DNA from: Gonatopus flavifemur
Taxonomy: Eukaryota; Arthropoda; Insecta; Hymenoptera; Dryinidae
Assembly (NCBI GenBank): GCA_018340375.1
Contig: JAFFJZ010000007.1
Location: 25,828,001-25,892,000, forward strand
Direction of reading: 5' to 3'
DNA: 64,000 bases
Shown here: positions 1 to 12,010 of the stretch, piece after piece
How the letters are laid out: each line of letters begins with the position of its first letter
How positions within the stretch are numbered: the first letter of the stretch is position 1
Translations under genes and position numbers: made by a program
The notes under the pieces: model-generated
Told to the model about the DNA's origin: nothing
What the model saw: the letters and a program-made list of their open reading frames with translations, nothing else
The model's database searches: none

Positions 1-1010
1 ATTTACCGGAGCCCTTGTTAAATTTGCCGGAGACTTGATTCATTTAACTAGACTTCCGGTTAAAATGGCAGTAATTCTTGCTGTCCATATATTAACCGGA
101 GTATTTTTTTCAGTGTACGTATGATCATGAAAATCTCTCCACATGGACTCATTCACAATAGTGCACCTTGCATATCAAAATTCCATTGTAATTTTGAGCA
201 TGAATCGTATTCTAAATCACTGAATACCATGGAATCCAATCGATCATTCCTCTAACGGATTTGACTTTGAACATACAACTTTTCGACAAGGTTTCCAATT
301 GAGAGAGCTGTAGTCAATGAATTCCGTTCGTTTATCACATGTAAATACCCTATTCATTTCAATTGATAAAATTAATCAATCTCCCTACACGCACTCATTG
401 TTTCATAAGTATTTACATTGGCTGATTCGAGGATACGCTCATTGAAGCCAATTCGGTTCAGTCGGGATGTCGATTGCACAACGTTCTGAATCGATCTCAT
501 TCAATCTTCGTTATGGTGGCCTGTCTCCTGTTGAATTCCATTGTTCATTCCCTTTCATCATTCCAGGTCGAATGTCGATACATCCCTTATCCGTCGATTC
601 GTCATTTTCATTATCAATTCTCAATCGTATACATTTCGGATTTTCTATATTCAATCCATCATTGTATCCTCATTGAATTACGATTAGTGAAACAATCATT
701 GAATCCTGTCAAATTTTATGTGAAAATTGAAATGTTGGAATAACTACTGGACACAGAAACATGAATATGTTTAAACCAAATTGCATTCGACTAGATTCCT
801 TTTTTCCCTATTTTCCTGTAAAAGAGTCTTCTTTGTTTCACCTATACAAATTATCAATATTCATACCCAGTTATCGATAATAGTTTACCATCAGTCGTTT
901 TTTTTTCTTCCATCAAGGACAGTTTAAAGATTTTCATATAATAAAAGTACATAGTTTATATGGACTTTCGTAAAATATCGATTGAAGTTTGATACATTTT
1001 TTATATAAAA
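1..1010. other. No gene recognised
   Basis: AT-rich sequence without a supported coding exon, RNA gene or clear inverted repeat. Two short overlapping open frames near 467-743 have no recognisable domain and no splice context, so I treat them as chance. Confidence 0.5.
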
Positions 1011-1014
1011 GTAT

Positions 1015-1700
1015 GGATATCACAAATGCAATTGAAATTGAGAAACTGGTATATGATTTATGGCACAAATCATGTATTGAACATGAACCAAATGTTCCTG
1101 AAGTGAAGAACAAAGCAGCACAACGACATTGATATAATATCTTTCAGAGTACCAGTACAAAGTGTACATCTAAAAGTGTCGCGTAAACAAATGGATTCAT
1201 GTAAACGAACGTACCTGTTGTGAGATGGCAAGCGAAGGTCTGTTCAATGAGCAGAAACTGAGAAATGTCAATGATTTCTTTTGTGAATCATGTGAATTTG
1301 GTGAGTTGCATCGATTCTGTTTTCTGTACACCTTGATCAACAATAAATAGAGAGCCAGTTGAAGTTATTTTATACACTGACGTGTGTATGATCCTATGTC
1401 AATTGAATCTCTTAGAGAAAAACGTTTTTTTTTCTGATCTTCAAGATGATGTCTGAAGTTTCCGTCATGTTTATCTTCTAAAACACAAATCTGGTGTGTT
1501 TGAATGTTTCTAGTCAATATTAGAAAATTATTTCGAACCATTTTGGACGTTCAATGAATAACGGGGCCCAATACATAAGAATATGGATCAATATTCAAAA
1601 TCTTCCAGAATTCGTATGAATAACACAGTTCCATATATGCCTGACAAAACGGTGAAACAAAAAGCAACAACAGGACGCGGCAGATTCAATGAACAATGGA
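1015..1700 (+). pseudogene. Decayed Ty1/copia pol fragment (GAG-pre-integrase and start of integrase)
   Basis: Read across frameshifts and stops, this stretch resembles a copia-type polyprotein. Near 1040-1065 there is a 'YDLWHK' segment like the start of the GAG-pre-integrase domain. Near 1260-1310 'FFCESCEFGELHRF' matches the zinc-binding CxxC stretch with its usual G-x-x-H-R/K. Near 1355-1385 'EPVEVILYTDVC' matches the opening of the integrase core, with the first catalytic Asp. Near 1450-1500 'FRHVYLLKHKSGVFECF' matches the usual downstream strand. Near 1640 'PYMPDKT' may be the PYTPEQNG region. The reading frame changes several times and no LTRs were found. It is a dead fragment with no expected product. 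The family call rests on the order of these motifs. Confidence 0.6.
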
Positions 1701-2147
1701 AAAAACACAAGCAGCGGTGTGTTGATACCCAAGGGTCATACTTCGAAGACTTTGAGTTCACTGTACAAAAATGTTTCATAAATTTTGTAATTTCAGACTA
1801 CTCTTGAAACTTTGCGAACGTACCCTAGACATTCCAAGCAAATTACAAGCCTATACAGCACCGGAAGATACTATCAACATGCTTGGAACGTCTTATGAAA
1901 CATTTGAATGTTCTAATAAGGTTTTGGGATGTTCAGAGAACATTCCATGTACATACCAGGGATGTGCAAATCTCCGGTGTTGTCTTATTCAGGTTTTCAT
2001 GGAATGTGTATGAAACATGAACATGAGGATCTGTTGATGTTCAAACTTGTGTAAAATTTTTTAATATTCTTCTTTTGGAAGAGATGCAAATGAACTGCGG
2101 TGGAGTCTGTATCGATAGATTCGATAAATCACATTCACATCTCCTTA

Positions 2148-2420
2148 CCCGGGAAAGAAATCATGCATGATCATGTATGATCATGAATGATTCATACATG
2201 ATTCGTACACGATTTTTAATGATCCATACATGAACATGGAAAAGTCATATATGATCTTGCATGCTCCCTGATCCACCATTTTCATCCAAATTCTATGTTG
2301 AACATGGTCTTGAATGATCATATGTGAACATGTTTGATTCATGTATGATCATGCATCATTCATGCAGTAAAATGCTCAAGTTTGGACAGGGAAAAAGTCA
2401 GAAAATTGGGGATCTATTAT
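2148..2420. repeat. Keyword foldback element (TGATCATG word)
   Basis: Begins CCCGGGAAAGAAATC and then repeats ATGATCATG, CATGCATGATC and ATTCATACATG words many times. The body resembles the CATATATG elements at 15.7 and 30.3 kb in layout (CCCGGGAAA start). The right boundary is unclear. Confidence 0.55.
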
Positions 2421-2599
2421 TCTCATATTTTATTACAAACAAATCATTTACATATTTATTTGATCATTCATTTATTTATAATTCATCGCCTATTATTCAT
2501 TTTATTGTTTATTTATTTATTAATTTATTGAAGTATTGATGTATTTCAAAATTATTTATTTATTTTTCTTCATTTACAATTATTCATCCATTATGTTAC

Positions 2600-2880
2600 A
2601 CCTCCAGACAAGTGAAGAGTAGAAGAACAATTCCTCGTCAACTCACATACCTGGGTCACACAGCCTGTAAGGTGGGGCCTTTCGACTCCTGTCCGAAATG
2701 TGTTTCACTCTCACGATTGCTCAAGCGGTACGTAAATTGCCGTGCTTCGGTGTCTATTCCTTCCCTATCAATACTTTTTTCACGTAAAGGGGGCCACGCA
2801 CTTCCATTCCTTCCTACCAAGTGACGAACGAAAATGAGTTTCGCCCGGACTCCAAAGATTCAACCTCACAGTTTGAGGGT
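2600..2880. other. GC-richer patch of unknown origin
   Basis: About 280 bases are clearly richer in G+C than the flanks and carry a 70-codon open frame (2612-2824) with no recognisable domain. It looks like a piece of an unidentified transposon or LTR, but nothing decisive is visible. The flanks 2421-2600 and 2880-2957 are AT-rich and featureless. Confidence 0.3.
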
Positions 2881-2957
2881 TAATGTATTGACTTGATTTA
2901 TGATAATTTATATTCTGCCAATAGTTTTGCCAATATTTTCATGGTTGTTTGATACTT

Positions 2958-3267
2958 CCCACACAGCACTTTCGATCTTTAAGATATCTTGAGAAACTAT
3001 TTAGAAGAATTCAAGAAGTCTTATTATTATGCAACACGAAAAGATATCTTCAAGATCTCTAAAACAGTTTTTACTTTTAAAAGACATCTAAAAGATATCT
3101 TTCAGAAGATTTAACACCTCTCTTTCGGGGTGATATCTTTTAGACATCTTATAGAAATTCTCGAGAAGTAAGAACTGTTTTAGATATCGTAGATATATCT
3201 TTTCGTGTTGCATAAGACTTCTCAAGTTTGTCTTGAGATATCTTTTTGACATGAAATGCTGTGTGGG
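2958..3267. repeat. Keyword foldback element (AAGATATCTT word), TT target duplication
   Basis: Termini are CCCACACAGCA and TGCTGTGTGGG, flanked on both sides by TT (2956-2957, 3268-3269). The interior repeats AAGATATCTT, AAAGACATCT and AGATATCTT words and can fold back on itself over most of its 310 bases. Confidence 0.8.
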
Positions 3268-3319
3268 TTTTGTCCCTAGTAGAACTATAAATACACATTC
3301 TTATAGATTAGAGATGAAA

Positions 3320-3530
3320 TACTTGGTTTTTATATAACGTTTCGAAAATGTTCTGAAAATGTATCATAGAATGTGTTAACAATGTTCCCAAAAAGTGTTT
3401 CCCAGCACATTGAATGAATGTTCTCAAGACGTTTGGAAAACGTGCTTTTGAAAACCAACAACTGTGGGCCTACTGACACGTTTTCAAAACGTTTGAGAAC
3501 TTTCGGTGCTGTTTGGGACGTGCTGAAATT
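3320..3530. repeat. Keyword repeat tract (AACGTTTNGAAAACG words)
   Basis: Imperfect iterations of GTTCTGAAAATG, ACGTTTGGAAAACG and ACGTTTTCAAAACG. They resemble the body of the other keyword foldbacks, but no clean termini were found. Confidence 0.45.
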
Positions 3531-3639
3531 CTTTCGAAGGCTTTACGAAATGATTGATTCAAATATTAATGTTCACTTTAGGATTAACAAAACTATCGCA
3601 AAACGGTATCAGGCTTCCATTTTCTTGGTCACTTTTGAA

Positions 3640-4220
3640 CGGACAAAATTTCCCTGTAAGGCTTTTCTCGTGAAAGAAATTTCCTCGGATCTGATTTCCT
3701 ATAGACAAAGTTTTTTTGAGCATAATTCCCTGTGAACAAAATATCCCATATTTCCCGTAAAATTTTTTTGCTCGTTTGACTTTTCTTTCGTTTGCTTGAA
3801 TTTAACATCATGTTATATGGTAACACATAAAAAAGTCTTAATAGAATCTTTTTTCTTTATGATCCTTTTTCATAATGTAATGTAGGTATGCATGAGCTGT
3901 TAAGAATCGTATTATGAGTACGTTCATTATGCAATTTTGCGTTTTTTTGCTGTCATTCAATGGGGTATATCAGTTGCTGATGAAGCTGTTTTTGAGTGTT
4001 CTATATGTTTGTCGTTACATAGAATTTGATTGGGGGAAATTCTAGCTGGGGTATAATTATTTGGGAAAATTTTATAGGGGGTGTTTTTGGTTTGAGAAAA
4101 TGTTTTGTGGAAGCTTTGTTTCCGGAGGACTTTTGTTCGTGGAAAGATTTGCGGGGAAATATGGTCCGGGGAATTATGGACGGAGAAAAAGTGTCCTGGA
4201 AGCTTGCAAAACGCACAAAC
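3640..4220. repeat. Inverted keyword tracts (TTTCCC / GGGGAAA words)
   Basis: 3640-3770 repeats TTTCCC words and 4022-4220 repeats the complement GGGGAAATT about every 15-23 bases, so the two tracts can pair. A 132-codon open frame on the - strand (3957-4355) is a by-product: its protein repeats I-S/F-P-N/Q units that simply mirror the DNA word. Confidence 0.55.
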
Positions 4221-4240
4221 GGTGGAAATGTTGAAAAGTA

Positions 4241-4580
4241 CCCACATAGCACACGGAGATAAAAATATTGCTGGCATAAGAAGCAGGTCTGTTACTATAG
4301 CGCCTACAAAAAAAACTAGCTGAAAGAGCAAGAAAAATGATTGACATAATTCCATGTTTTTGCTGACATCAACAAATTTGTTAACAGCACTAAGGTCTTA
4401 GCTGCTGGAGTCAATATTTTTGCAAAGACAACAAATTTCTTTGTAGGCGCTATAGTAGCAAACCATTTTTTCTCCGTGCATGAATGTCTCAGTAATATCT
4501 CCAGAATATTCTAACAATATCATACTGTCTCCAGAATGTTGCAGAATATTCTGAAGATATTACTGCGACATTTGTGCGAT
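4241..4580. repeat. Keyword element (GAATATTC word) interrupted by a foldback
   Basis: Left end CCCACATAGCACA and right end TTGTGCGATGTGG form inverted termini. The body has CAGAATATTCT and AATATCTCCAGAATATTC words. The left terminus is split by the insertion at 4252-4478. Confidence 0.6.
4252..4478. repeat. CACGGAG-type foldback, CA target duplication
   Basis: Starts CACGGAGATAAAAATATT and ends TTTTTTCTCCGTG, with CA on each side (4250-4251, 4479-4480). The arms pair through TATAGCGCCTACAAA / TTTGTAGGCGCTATA. A relative lies in the opposite orientation at 62725-62955. Confidence 0.85.
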
Positions 4581-4639
4581 GTGGAAAGATTTGTTATGTT
4601 GTTGTTGATATTCGAGAATTAGTTATGTATATTGACTCA

Positions 4640-4931
4640 CACTGAGAACCCAATTTCTTAGACTGGAAGAAACTTTTCTTCGCTCTAATTCTAATAAATT
4701 TTTTTTTCAATTGAGGAAAATTCAGTCGAATAGACAAATTTTTCATCAGATTGAAACGAAAAATTCTCAAATTGAAAGAGACATATATTCCTTCTCAAAT
4801 TCAAAGAATTTTATTTCAATCGAATGAAAACTTTTTCATGGAAATGAATTACTTTTGCCATCGGAAACAAGATTTATCAGAATGAGGTCAAAGAAATTTT
4901 CTCCGAGTTCAAGAAATTGGATTCTCAGTGT
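4640..4931. repeat. CACTGAG-type foldback
   Basis: CACTGAGAACCCAATTTC at the left and GAAATTGGATTCTCAGTG at the right are near-perfect complements. The interior is AAATTCTCAAATTGAAAG-like and self-complementary. Flanks are CA and TA, so the target duplication is not exact. Confidence 0.75.
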
Positions 4932-6252
4932 AGCATTTGCGCATTTCCTTTTATGTGAATCGAGTCTGATCTAGCAAGCTATGAAGCACTTCTGTACCAC
5001 AGCTCAGTCAGTCTGCATTTTTTTGTAATAAATCATTCATCCTATGCATAATCGTACAAGTCAGTTCATATCTAAATTTTACTCGTGTTCAGTGTTTCAT
5101 TTGTATCAATTTTTTATCAATCCATTTTTTCTATGTACCGAATGGTACATTCGGAATATGGGTACACGATGCCCATTCAATCGATGTTCCGTCCACGTAC
5201 CATCGTATATTTGATTACACATATTCGATTATGTCCATAGCACCTATGAAACGGTTTAATTGGAATATTATTATAATAGAATTCGTATAAGGAGGTTCAT
5301 GGTATGTTCTGGTGGTACCAGGGTGCTTGTGTCAAGATTTTATTTCTACTCATATGTATATTTCCATTAACCAACCATCACTCTATGAAGAGGTGAAGGA
5401 TGAGGAGATTGCTTGAAAAGTATTTTCCGAATCGATGAATCCCATTTTGGAGCCCAAACCATATAGTAAAGAGCAAGCATCAACTCGAGCGTAAATCGAC
5501 TCATCGATCAGATTTGTCCAGAGATTTTCCATACTTCAAGAACTTCTTCCCGAATGCCAGCGGACTCATACTTGGCCTAATTAAAAGTTTTAATTGCAGA
5601 GATATTGTGATCCTCACGAGGGGGGGGGGGGGAAGGGGGTATTCTGTAATCTTCAACAATTTCAAGAGGATTCCTCAGACTGTAGTAATATAGAATCGAA
5701 GATTACCTTTGATTTTTGCATAGTACTTTTATAACTGAGAATTCAACGATCTATAAAACATTTTTTGAGTTTTTATAAATTAGGGAGAGTAATGATATCT
5801 GAAGGAATTTGGAAACCAACTTTTCAGCATTCAGGTAATCATTCATGAATAATAACTTTACGAGTGAGAGCATTTTATCATGGGAATACGAATGAATGCA
5901 ATTCGTCGAGGATTCGCTTTTGGGGTGAAAAGTTGTAAGATTAACTTTCTCGGAAATGTTTCCTTGCTTTCTTCCATTCATTTAATGGTACCAATGAATC
6001 AAGATTATGAAACAAATGCTTTTGAGAATTTTTATTCATCGCTGAAGAAGAATCATTTGAGTTTCATCGAATTTGTACCTGTGAATTATATGAATTGAAC
6101 CGGGTCAGTTTCCCACATATCTTCGACTGAATGATGTGGTTTGATGAAATCTCAGATCTTTGTGATATTACATAATTTTGTGTGAATTGAAGTTCATAAA
6201 AAATGAGTGGGAACTTTCAAAGACTATCAGTCTATTAGTCTATTAGAAAAAA
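4932..6252. other. No gene recognised; contains a G homopolymer
   Basis: AT-rich sequence without a supported exon. A run of 13 G lies at 5620-5632, followed by AA and more G. It is conspicuous against this base composition and likely length-variable. Confidence 0.5.
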
Positions 6253-6565
6253 CACGGAGGAAAGAAATTTGCTGCCAAAGCGGAATCTGGCAAATGTTTT
6301 GCTGTCACAGCAATCTATTTGCTAACACAGCAAACTGGTTAGCTATGACAGCGCTTTCTCAGCTGTGGCAGCAAGAATGTTGAATTTCCCAGCAACATTT
6401 GTTCGCTATTCTATGAGTATATAATACCAAAATTTGCTAGAGCAGCAAATATTTTTGCTGCCATAACTAAACAATTTCTGTCACAGCAAAAAATTTGCTA
6501 CGCCAGGGAAAAACACTCAGCAAAAGTAGATTCCCCTGTCACAGCAAATGTTTTCTTTCTCCGTG
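6253..6565. repeat. CACGGAG-type foldback (GCTGTGACAGCAAA word), AA target duplication
   Basis: Starts CACGGAGGAAAG and ends CTTTCTCCGTG, flanked by AA on both sides (6251-6252, 6566-6567). The body iterates GCTGTCACAGCAAA and AATTTGCTG words. Confidence 0.85.
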
Positions 6566-8651
6566 AACAAAAACAATTGGAGTACGTGATTTTTTCGATT
6601 AATTGAATTGGAAAGAATGTGTAAGTTGTGGAGGGTTCATTAAATTCTTATATATTAACGTATACACAATTTCTTCTTCGTTTTATCCATTGATGATTCG
6701 CTCAAGCGTATTCATTCCTGGATCATGTACTTGGAATGTGACATGCAGAATATGGAAATCAAAAATGAAAATTTCAATTAATCAATTGGATCATTCATGA
6801 AAGATATTGATTTTTCATAAAAACATTTTCGTGCGGTTCTCAGAAGGATTAAATGTTCTTTATTAAGAACCTTTTTCAATTTTGAGGTTCTTAATAGTTT
6901 CTGGATTCCTCTCATTGAGTGTTCTTGTTTGCGGATCTTCTCGAAACTTTTCCTTGGAAGACCCTTGATGAAAGCATTTCGTGAACCAGCGCTTTTTCAT
7001 CTCTTCCTTTTTTTCTCAATTGTACGAATGACTATGCGACTTTCTATAATGTAATGTTCTCTTCAGGTATCTCTATAACTTGGTTGTTGAAGTTTATTTT
7101 CATCTCCACCAATGATTCGACGAAACTCCAAGTGACATGTGTCAGAGAAGTTTGAATTTGAGATTTCGTTCATGCATTCATCATTGATTATTAATTGCAG
7201 AATTAAGCTAATTCTGTGATTGTGATAACAATATCCCAAAACTTTATGCCTTTATTCGTTTATAATATTCATCACTTCAATACCCGATGAAAAATATTAT
7301 TAAATACCATACGCCGAAGGTGTTCAAACCAATAATTGAATCGCATTATTATTAGTTGGGTTCAAATTCACATCGTTAAGCGAGAACTCGACATTACTCA
7401 CGCTTCTGGAGAGAATCACTCCCATGCAACATATTGAGGGGAAAATATCTGATCAGCCCTTCAAATATTCATCTACCTACTAATCACGTTTGAAATTTCA
7501 GGAAAGTTCAACGGTGATTAAATTACATCTCACCAGATTTAGTATTTCAAGCTTTCCCATGTATGCCTTTGAACTAATTCAGGATAAGATAATGTTGAGG
7601 GATACGAGTTTTTTTTTTCATTGGAGGAATATGATTTTTCATAAAAATCTGATGAACCAGAGGAACTCAAGTGTTTTGAGTGTTTCCAAGTGGATTTCGA
7701 ATGTCGCAAGGAATTTCTCAATAAAATTTCTTTTACGGTACAGTGATGGCTTGAGTTCGGTAAATATTATTTGAGTATCCCATATATTCTCAATACTCTG
7801 ATTTTGTTCAATTATACGAAACATAACTCATCACGTAGGTACTGCACTGGGAGATAAAATTTTTCAGGGAAAATAAAATATTTAAACGAATAGTCGCGAT
7901 AAATTATCAGTTAATCCGAATAAAGTTTTATTGAATCGTTTAAATATTTGTTGTCACCAAGAAAATATTCTACACAATATTAAATATTTGTTCGATTGAA
8001 CAAATATTTAGTGCATTCTATTATTTTTCAATCAAATCAAATAAGTATTTTGTTGTGACTATTCCATCGAATACATAGCGTACATAGATTTTCACTCAAA
8101 CATTCAAGTAGAATTTACCATGAAATTTTCAAATCCGCTTTTTGAATTATTCTGGAATTCAATGAACATGCCATGAGAACTGTACAAGCTAAAAAGTGAT
8201 TGAGGAATTATTTTATCTCTGTATGAAAAATATATTTGTGCACAGAGGAGGCAGTTGACAAATTTTCAATCTTCGAGAACATTTGACTGGGGATCTTCAT
8301 TATATACCATCGTCACGCAAGTAGAATTGAAGAATGTAACGGTATTCACCATATTTTGCTTGGCTTTACAAAAGACAGACACTTCCTTCCATTGTTCTCA
8401 TTGATATTGAAATCATATAATACACTTGATATCGCATTACGAGTGGGATTTTCTTAAATATGATTCTCTCGTTTATTTGTTTTTTCAGAGTATTTTTAAT
8501 TGATGTCAGAACAGAACAATTTTTTGTTACAAATTTTTTGTGAAAATTATTTTCTTCATTCACAAGTCTGAAGTCAGTCTCGACAAATTTCAATGAAATA
8601 TTCAATGAAAATCGATGGCTGTGAAGAAGGACCTTTTTCTAGAGTTTCGTA
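6566..8651. other. No gene recognised
   Basis: About 2 kb of AT-rich sequence. Short open frames (for example 7490-7774) overlap on both strands and show no domain, signal or splice context. A tract of AAATATTTGTT words near 7860-8060 may be a degraded keyword repeat. Confidence 0.45.
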
Positions 8652-9029
8652 CACTGAGAAAAAGGATTCGTTGACTCAAATGAGATTTGTTTACAGTAAA
8701 TAAATCGTATATTCGGATCCGAGCAAAGAAATATTTACTAATATTCATTTTATCACATAGTTGTTGAATACACCACATATATTTCTTTGAGTCAACTTCA
8801 TACCGATTATGATTCGATAGATCTGAATTTACAAGAATTCATATTCATTCACATCAACTTCAATCACTTTGAATGAAATGATGATTTGGTTAAAGTTAAT
8901 AAATATGAATTTCTTGACTCAACACAATGTTTGGTTACAATCAATATGTCTTATTTGTATGAAATGATACTTCTTGAAAATGCTCAACCAAATGCGTTGA
9001 TTTGTCAGAACGAAACCTTCTTCTCAGTG
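8652..9029. repeat. CACTGAG-type foldback (GTTGACTCAA word), TA target duplication
   Basis: CACTGAGAAAAAGG at the left pairs with CCTTCTTCTCAGTG at the right. TA lies on both sides (8650-8651, 9030-9031). Words such as GACTCAA, TTGAGTCAA and TGAATTT recur inside. Confidence 0.8.
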
Positions 9030-9577
9030 TAAGTAAAATTGACATAATTGTTGATTTTTGAAAATGCGTGTTCTTTTTAATGAAAAAAACGTAATAAGAA
9101 CACAATAAAATTGGAATGAAACAAATAAAAAGAGGAGCCAATGAGAATGTACCGGAAAAGGTGAAGAAGATCTTGACTAACTGCAGAATTAGGATATTTC
9201 TCCTTGAAGGTTTGAGAAGGGTAATGTTCACTGACTTTTCAGAAAAAGAGTGAACGATGAGGGTGAAATATTATGTGGCTTTATTGGAGTTTGAGTAACG
9301 AAATCAAGAACGAATGTTTCCACTCAACGAAGAAGAAAATGCCTTCTCATCACGATAATGCAAGAGCTCTAGAGTTATAATGGAAAAATTACTTTTGGCG
9401 AAACTTGCACGGTAAAATAATAGATTCAATTGTTGCAGCGTCTCAACTAAAGGACTCACCAAATCTCAACATTAACCCGGATAATTCTCCCTAACAAAGC
9501 GATGCACATGGATGATAAGGGATTGCACGCAATGTGCTGGCATACTGAATTAAATGGAATGTAACAACTACCATGTG

Positions 9578-9705
9578 CACAGAGAAAAAGGAATAGCTGC
9601 AGCAACTAATTGAGTGTAGTCGATTTTCGACCATTTGCGATTTACGGAAGTAGTTCCTGCAACTATTCAGTTGGTTGCCTCAATGAATACAGCAGTTGCA
9701 CTAAC
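9578..9705. repeat. Left half of a CACGGAG-type foldback
   Basis: CACAGAGAAAAAGGAATAG followed by CTGCAGCAACTA and AGTCGATTTTCGACCAT, the same left arm as the complete copy at 13406-13674. The right half is missing. Confidence 0.65.
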
Positions 9706-9810
9706 TACCCACCCAGCATCATTAGGAAAATCCTAAGATCTGGTTACTCTGGTGTATGCTTTGGGCCACTTGATTAGAAAGTGCCTCCTTCTAAAAAAAT
9801 ATATCTCATA

Positions 9811-10077
9811 CACAGAATGAAAAGGTGTAGTCGCAGCAACTACTTGAATAGTCAATTTTCGACCATCCACTTAAGTAGTTGTTGCAGCTTCTTAGTAGTC
9901 AGAACAAGTAACGCCTTAGCTGCCTCAACTTGAAATACCTCAAGTATTCACGTTAGTTAGTGCAACTATCGAATTAGATGAGGCAGTTAATGTGCTAGTT
10001 GTCCTGACTACTGAATAGCTACAGCAATTACTCAAGTGGATGGTCAAAAATCGACTATTCAAGTAGTCGCTACAACT
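9811..10077. repeat. CACGGAG-type foldback, right end lost at a mariner
   Basis: A copy of the 13406-13674 family: GCAGCAACTACTTGAATAG on the left, and a complementary right arm that stops at GCTACAACT, exactly where the mariner begins. In the intact copy this point reads CAACTATT, so the mariner probably entered its TA. Confidence 0.75.
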
Positions 10078-10078
10078 C

Positions 10079-11313
10079 ACACATCGTTCAATAAGTCCCG
10101 AGACTAACCCAGAGATGGTGCTAGTAGTACCAAACTGGCCACGTTGCCCTAGAGTACGAACCATCACATGGAACGTGTAAAAATTTCACGTCGATCGGAC
10201 CACAAACAGCAGAGTTATCGAGGGTAGAGTAGAGTCACTTTGTGATTTGTTTGAAAAAAGGGGAAAAAGCGAGTTTTACGTGTTGATAAAACATTGTTTT
10301 TTAATGGGTAAAAACACCGTAGAAGCCCAGCAATGGCTTGAAAAACGTTACCCGGACTCCTCTCCATCCGAACCAACGATTTGTCGTTGGTATGCTGAGT
10401 TTAAACGTGGTCATATGGACACAAACGATGCGGAACGTTCGGGTAGGCCATTGGAAGCTGTTACACTGGAAAATGTGAGTGAAGTGTTGAAAATCGTGAT
10501 GAAAAATCGCAAAGTGAAGGTCCGTGAGATTGCAGAAATGACAGATATCATCTGGAAGCGTATTTACAATCCTTCATGAAAAAGGTTTTTTTCAAATGGG
10601 TGCCGCGATCGCTTTCAGTGGAACAAAAACAGGAACGAGTCGACGATTCAAAGAGCTGTTTGTCTCTATTTACTCGCAATAAAAAGGATTCCCTGCGTCA
10701 ATACGTGACCATGGATGAAACATGGATACATCATTCCACTCCGGAGTCGAATCGGCAATCATCTGAGTGGCGCATGGCTGGCGAAAGCCGCCCAAAGCGT
10801 CCAAAAACGTAGCAGTCTGCTGGCAAAGTCATGGCGTCTGTTTTTTGGGATACACATGGCGTGATTTTCATTGTCTACCTGTAAAAAGGTAAATCGATCA
10901 ATAGTGATTATTATATTGACTTGTTGCTACGCTTGAAGGAGGAGATCGCAGCAAAACACCGCACATGAAGAAGAAAAAAATCCTCTTTTATCAAGACAAT
11001 GCACCATGCACAAGTCCATGATAACAATGGTGAAATTCAACGAGTTGGGCTTTGATTCGCTTCCCCACCCCCCGTATTCGCCAGATTCAGCCCCCAGCGA
11101 CTACTGGCTCTTTGCTGATCTCAAAAAAATGCTCCAGGGAAAAAAATTTGGCTCGAATGAGGAGGACGTTGCCGAAACTGAAGCCTATTTTGAAGCAAAG
11201 GATGAATCCTTCTATAAACATGGTATAGAATTGTTGGAAAAGCGTTGGAAAGATTGTATTGCTCTAAAAGGAGATTATATTGATGAATAAAAATGATTTT
11301 TGAAAAAAAAATT
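10079..11313 (+). mobile_element. Degenerate Tc1/mariner element, irritans type
   Basis: The left end shows ACACATCGTTCAATAAGTCC, a typical mariner inverted terminus in which 'AATAAGTCC' is common. The transposase remnant spans 10247-11290. Sequence homology ends in a poly-A/T stretch at about 11313 without a matching right terminus, so the right end is deleted. The left flank is a truncated foldback element, which gives the relative age: the foldback was there first. Confidence 0.85.
10247..11290 (+). pseudogene. Mariner transposase, broken (irritans/Himar-like subfamily)
   Basis: A DD34D cut-and-paste transposase in at least three pieces. The N-terminal helix-turn-helix part has 'YVLIKHCFLMGKNTVEA', 'RWYAEFKRG' and 'ERSGRP'. 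The central part has 'KWVPR', 'YVTMDETWIHH' (first catalytic Asp) and 'ESRPKRPK'. The last part has 'YQDNAPC' (second Asp), 'LPHPPYSPDSAPSDYW' (third Asp), 'FGSNEE' and a C-terminal 'ALKGDYIDE'. The initiator ATG is changed (TTG at the expected place), a frame change lies near 10565, stops occur at 10810 and near 10881, and another shift lies near 11000. It cannot make an active protein. Motif order and spacing are those of the Himar1 branch of mariners. Confidence 0.92.
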
Positions 11314-11339
11314 TGATAGAAGGACAGCGCTACCTTCAA

Positions 11340-12010
11340 TTTCCCATGCTGCCTTCTTATTGGCCGTGAGAAATTAGCCTCTAACTAAGCTGAACTGTTT
11401 GCCGTAAGAGAGTGGCGTAACAGTATTTTGTCCCCTTTTTGGGCTGGATATTGCCCCTGAATTGGAATGAGCCAATTGTGCTTGGTCTCATCCACTCCCC
11501 TTCTCCTAACCTGTTTTTACTTCTCAACCAGTAGTTCCTTCACCTTTTGCTTCACTGAGAAGCTGGATGAAGAAGTAATTTACTAGGCGTTTTCGCCTCG
11601 TTATATTCCCTGCGAAGTTTAACTTGTTTTGCGAGTGGAAGTGCTGCTCCTAACGGACGCGCGCGTTTGTCACATTTTAGGGTGGTGTTCGTACCGGAGT
11701 CGCGCCTTTAGGTGCGTTCCTAGGCTATCTCCGTTTAATCGTATAGCTTGCCCGTGTTATCTAAACTCGCACCTGATTCGTCCGACGGCCAAGATGGCCG
11801 TCGCCATATTCAACAATATTGACAATCTATCACATCGTGTGTAGATTGTTCGCGAGTTTATTTGAACCACTTATTCGGTACGCCGCGAGTGTCATTCTAC
11901 ATGAATAAAGTATCGCGGTAGTGTTGACGAGTTCGTCACAGTACTTTGGTTGTACTCCATGTACTTTTCGATTCTCAATTATTTACGAACGAACAAAGAG
12001 TAAGAAATGA
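11340..12010. other. GC-richer unclassified repeat, possibly a solo LTR
   Basis: A 650-base block is richer in CpG than its surroundings, with a polyadenylation signal AATAAA near 11903 about 30 bases before its likely end. This composition and the late AATAAA resemble an LTR, but I could not define TG/CA ends, a target duplication or a primer-binding site. Confidence 0.3.

Noticed and set aside
467..743. 89-codon frame with a hydrophobic start like a signal peptide
   Set aside because: No family resemblance, no splice context, and base composition equal to the flanks.
3957..4355. 132-codon open frame on the - strand, the longest uninterrupted frame of its region
   Set aside because: Its protein repeats units that mirror the GGGGAAATT DNA word, it runs into a neighbouring foldback, and it shows no domain.
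11340..12010. Solo LTR
   Set aside because: Late AATAAA and composition are suggestive, but no TG/CA ends, duplication or primer site could be defined. Kept only as an unclassified block.
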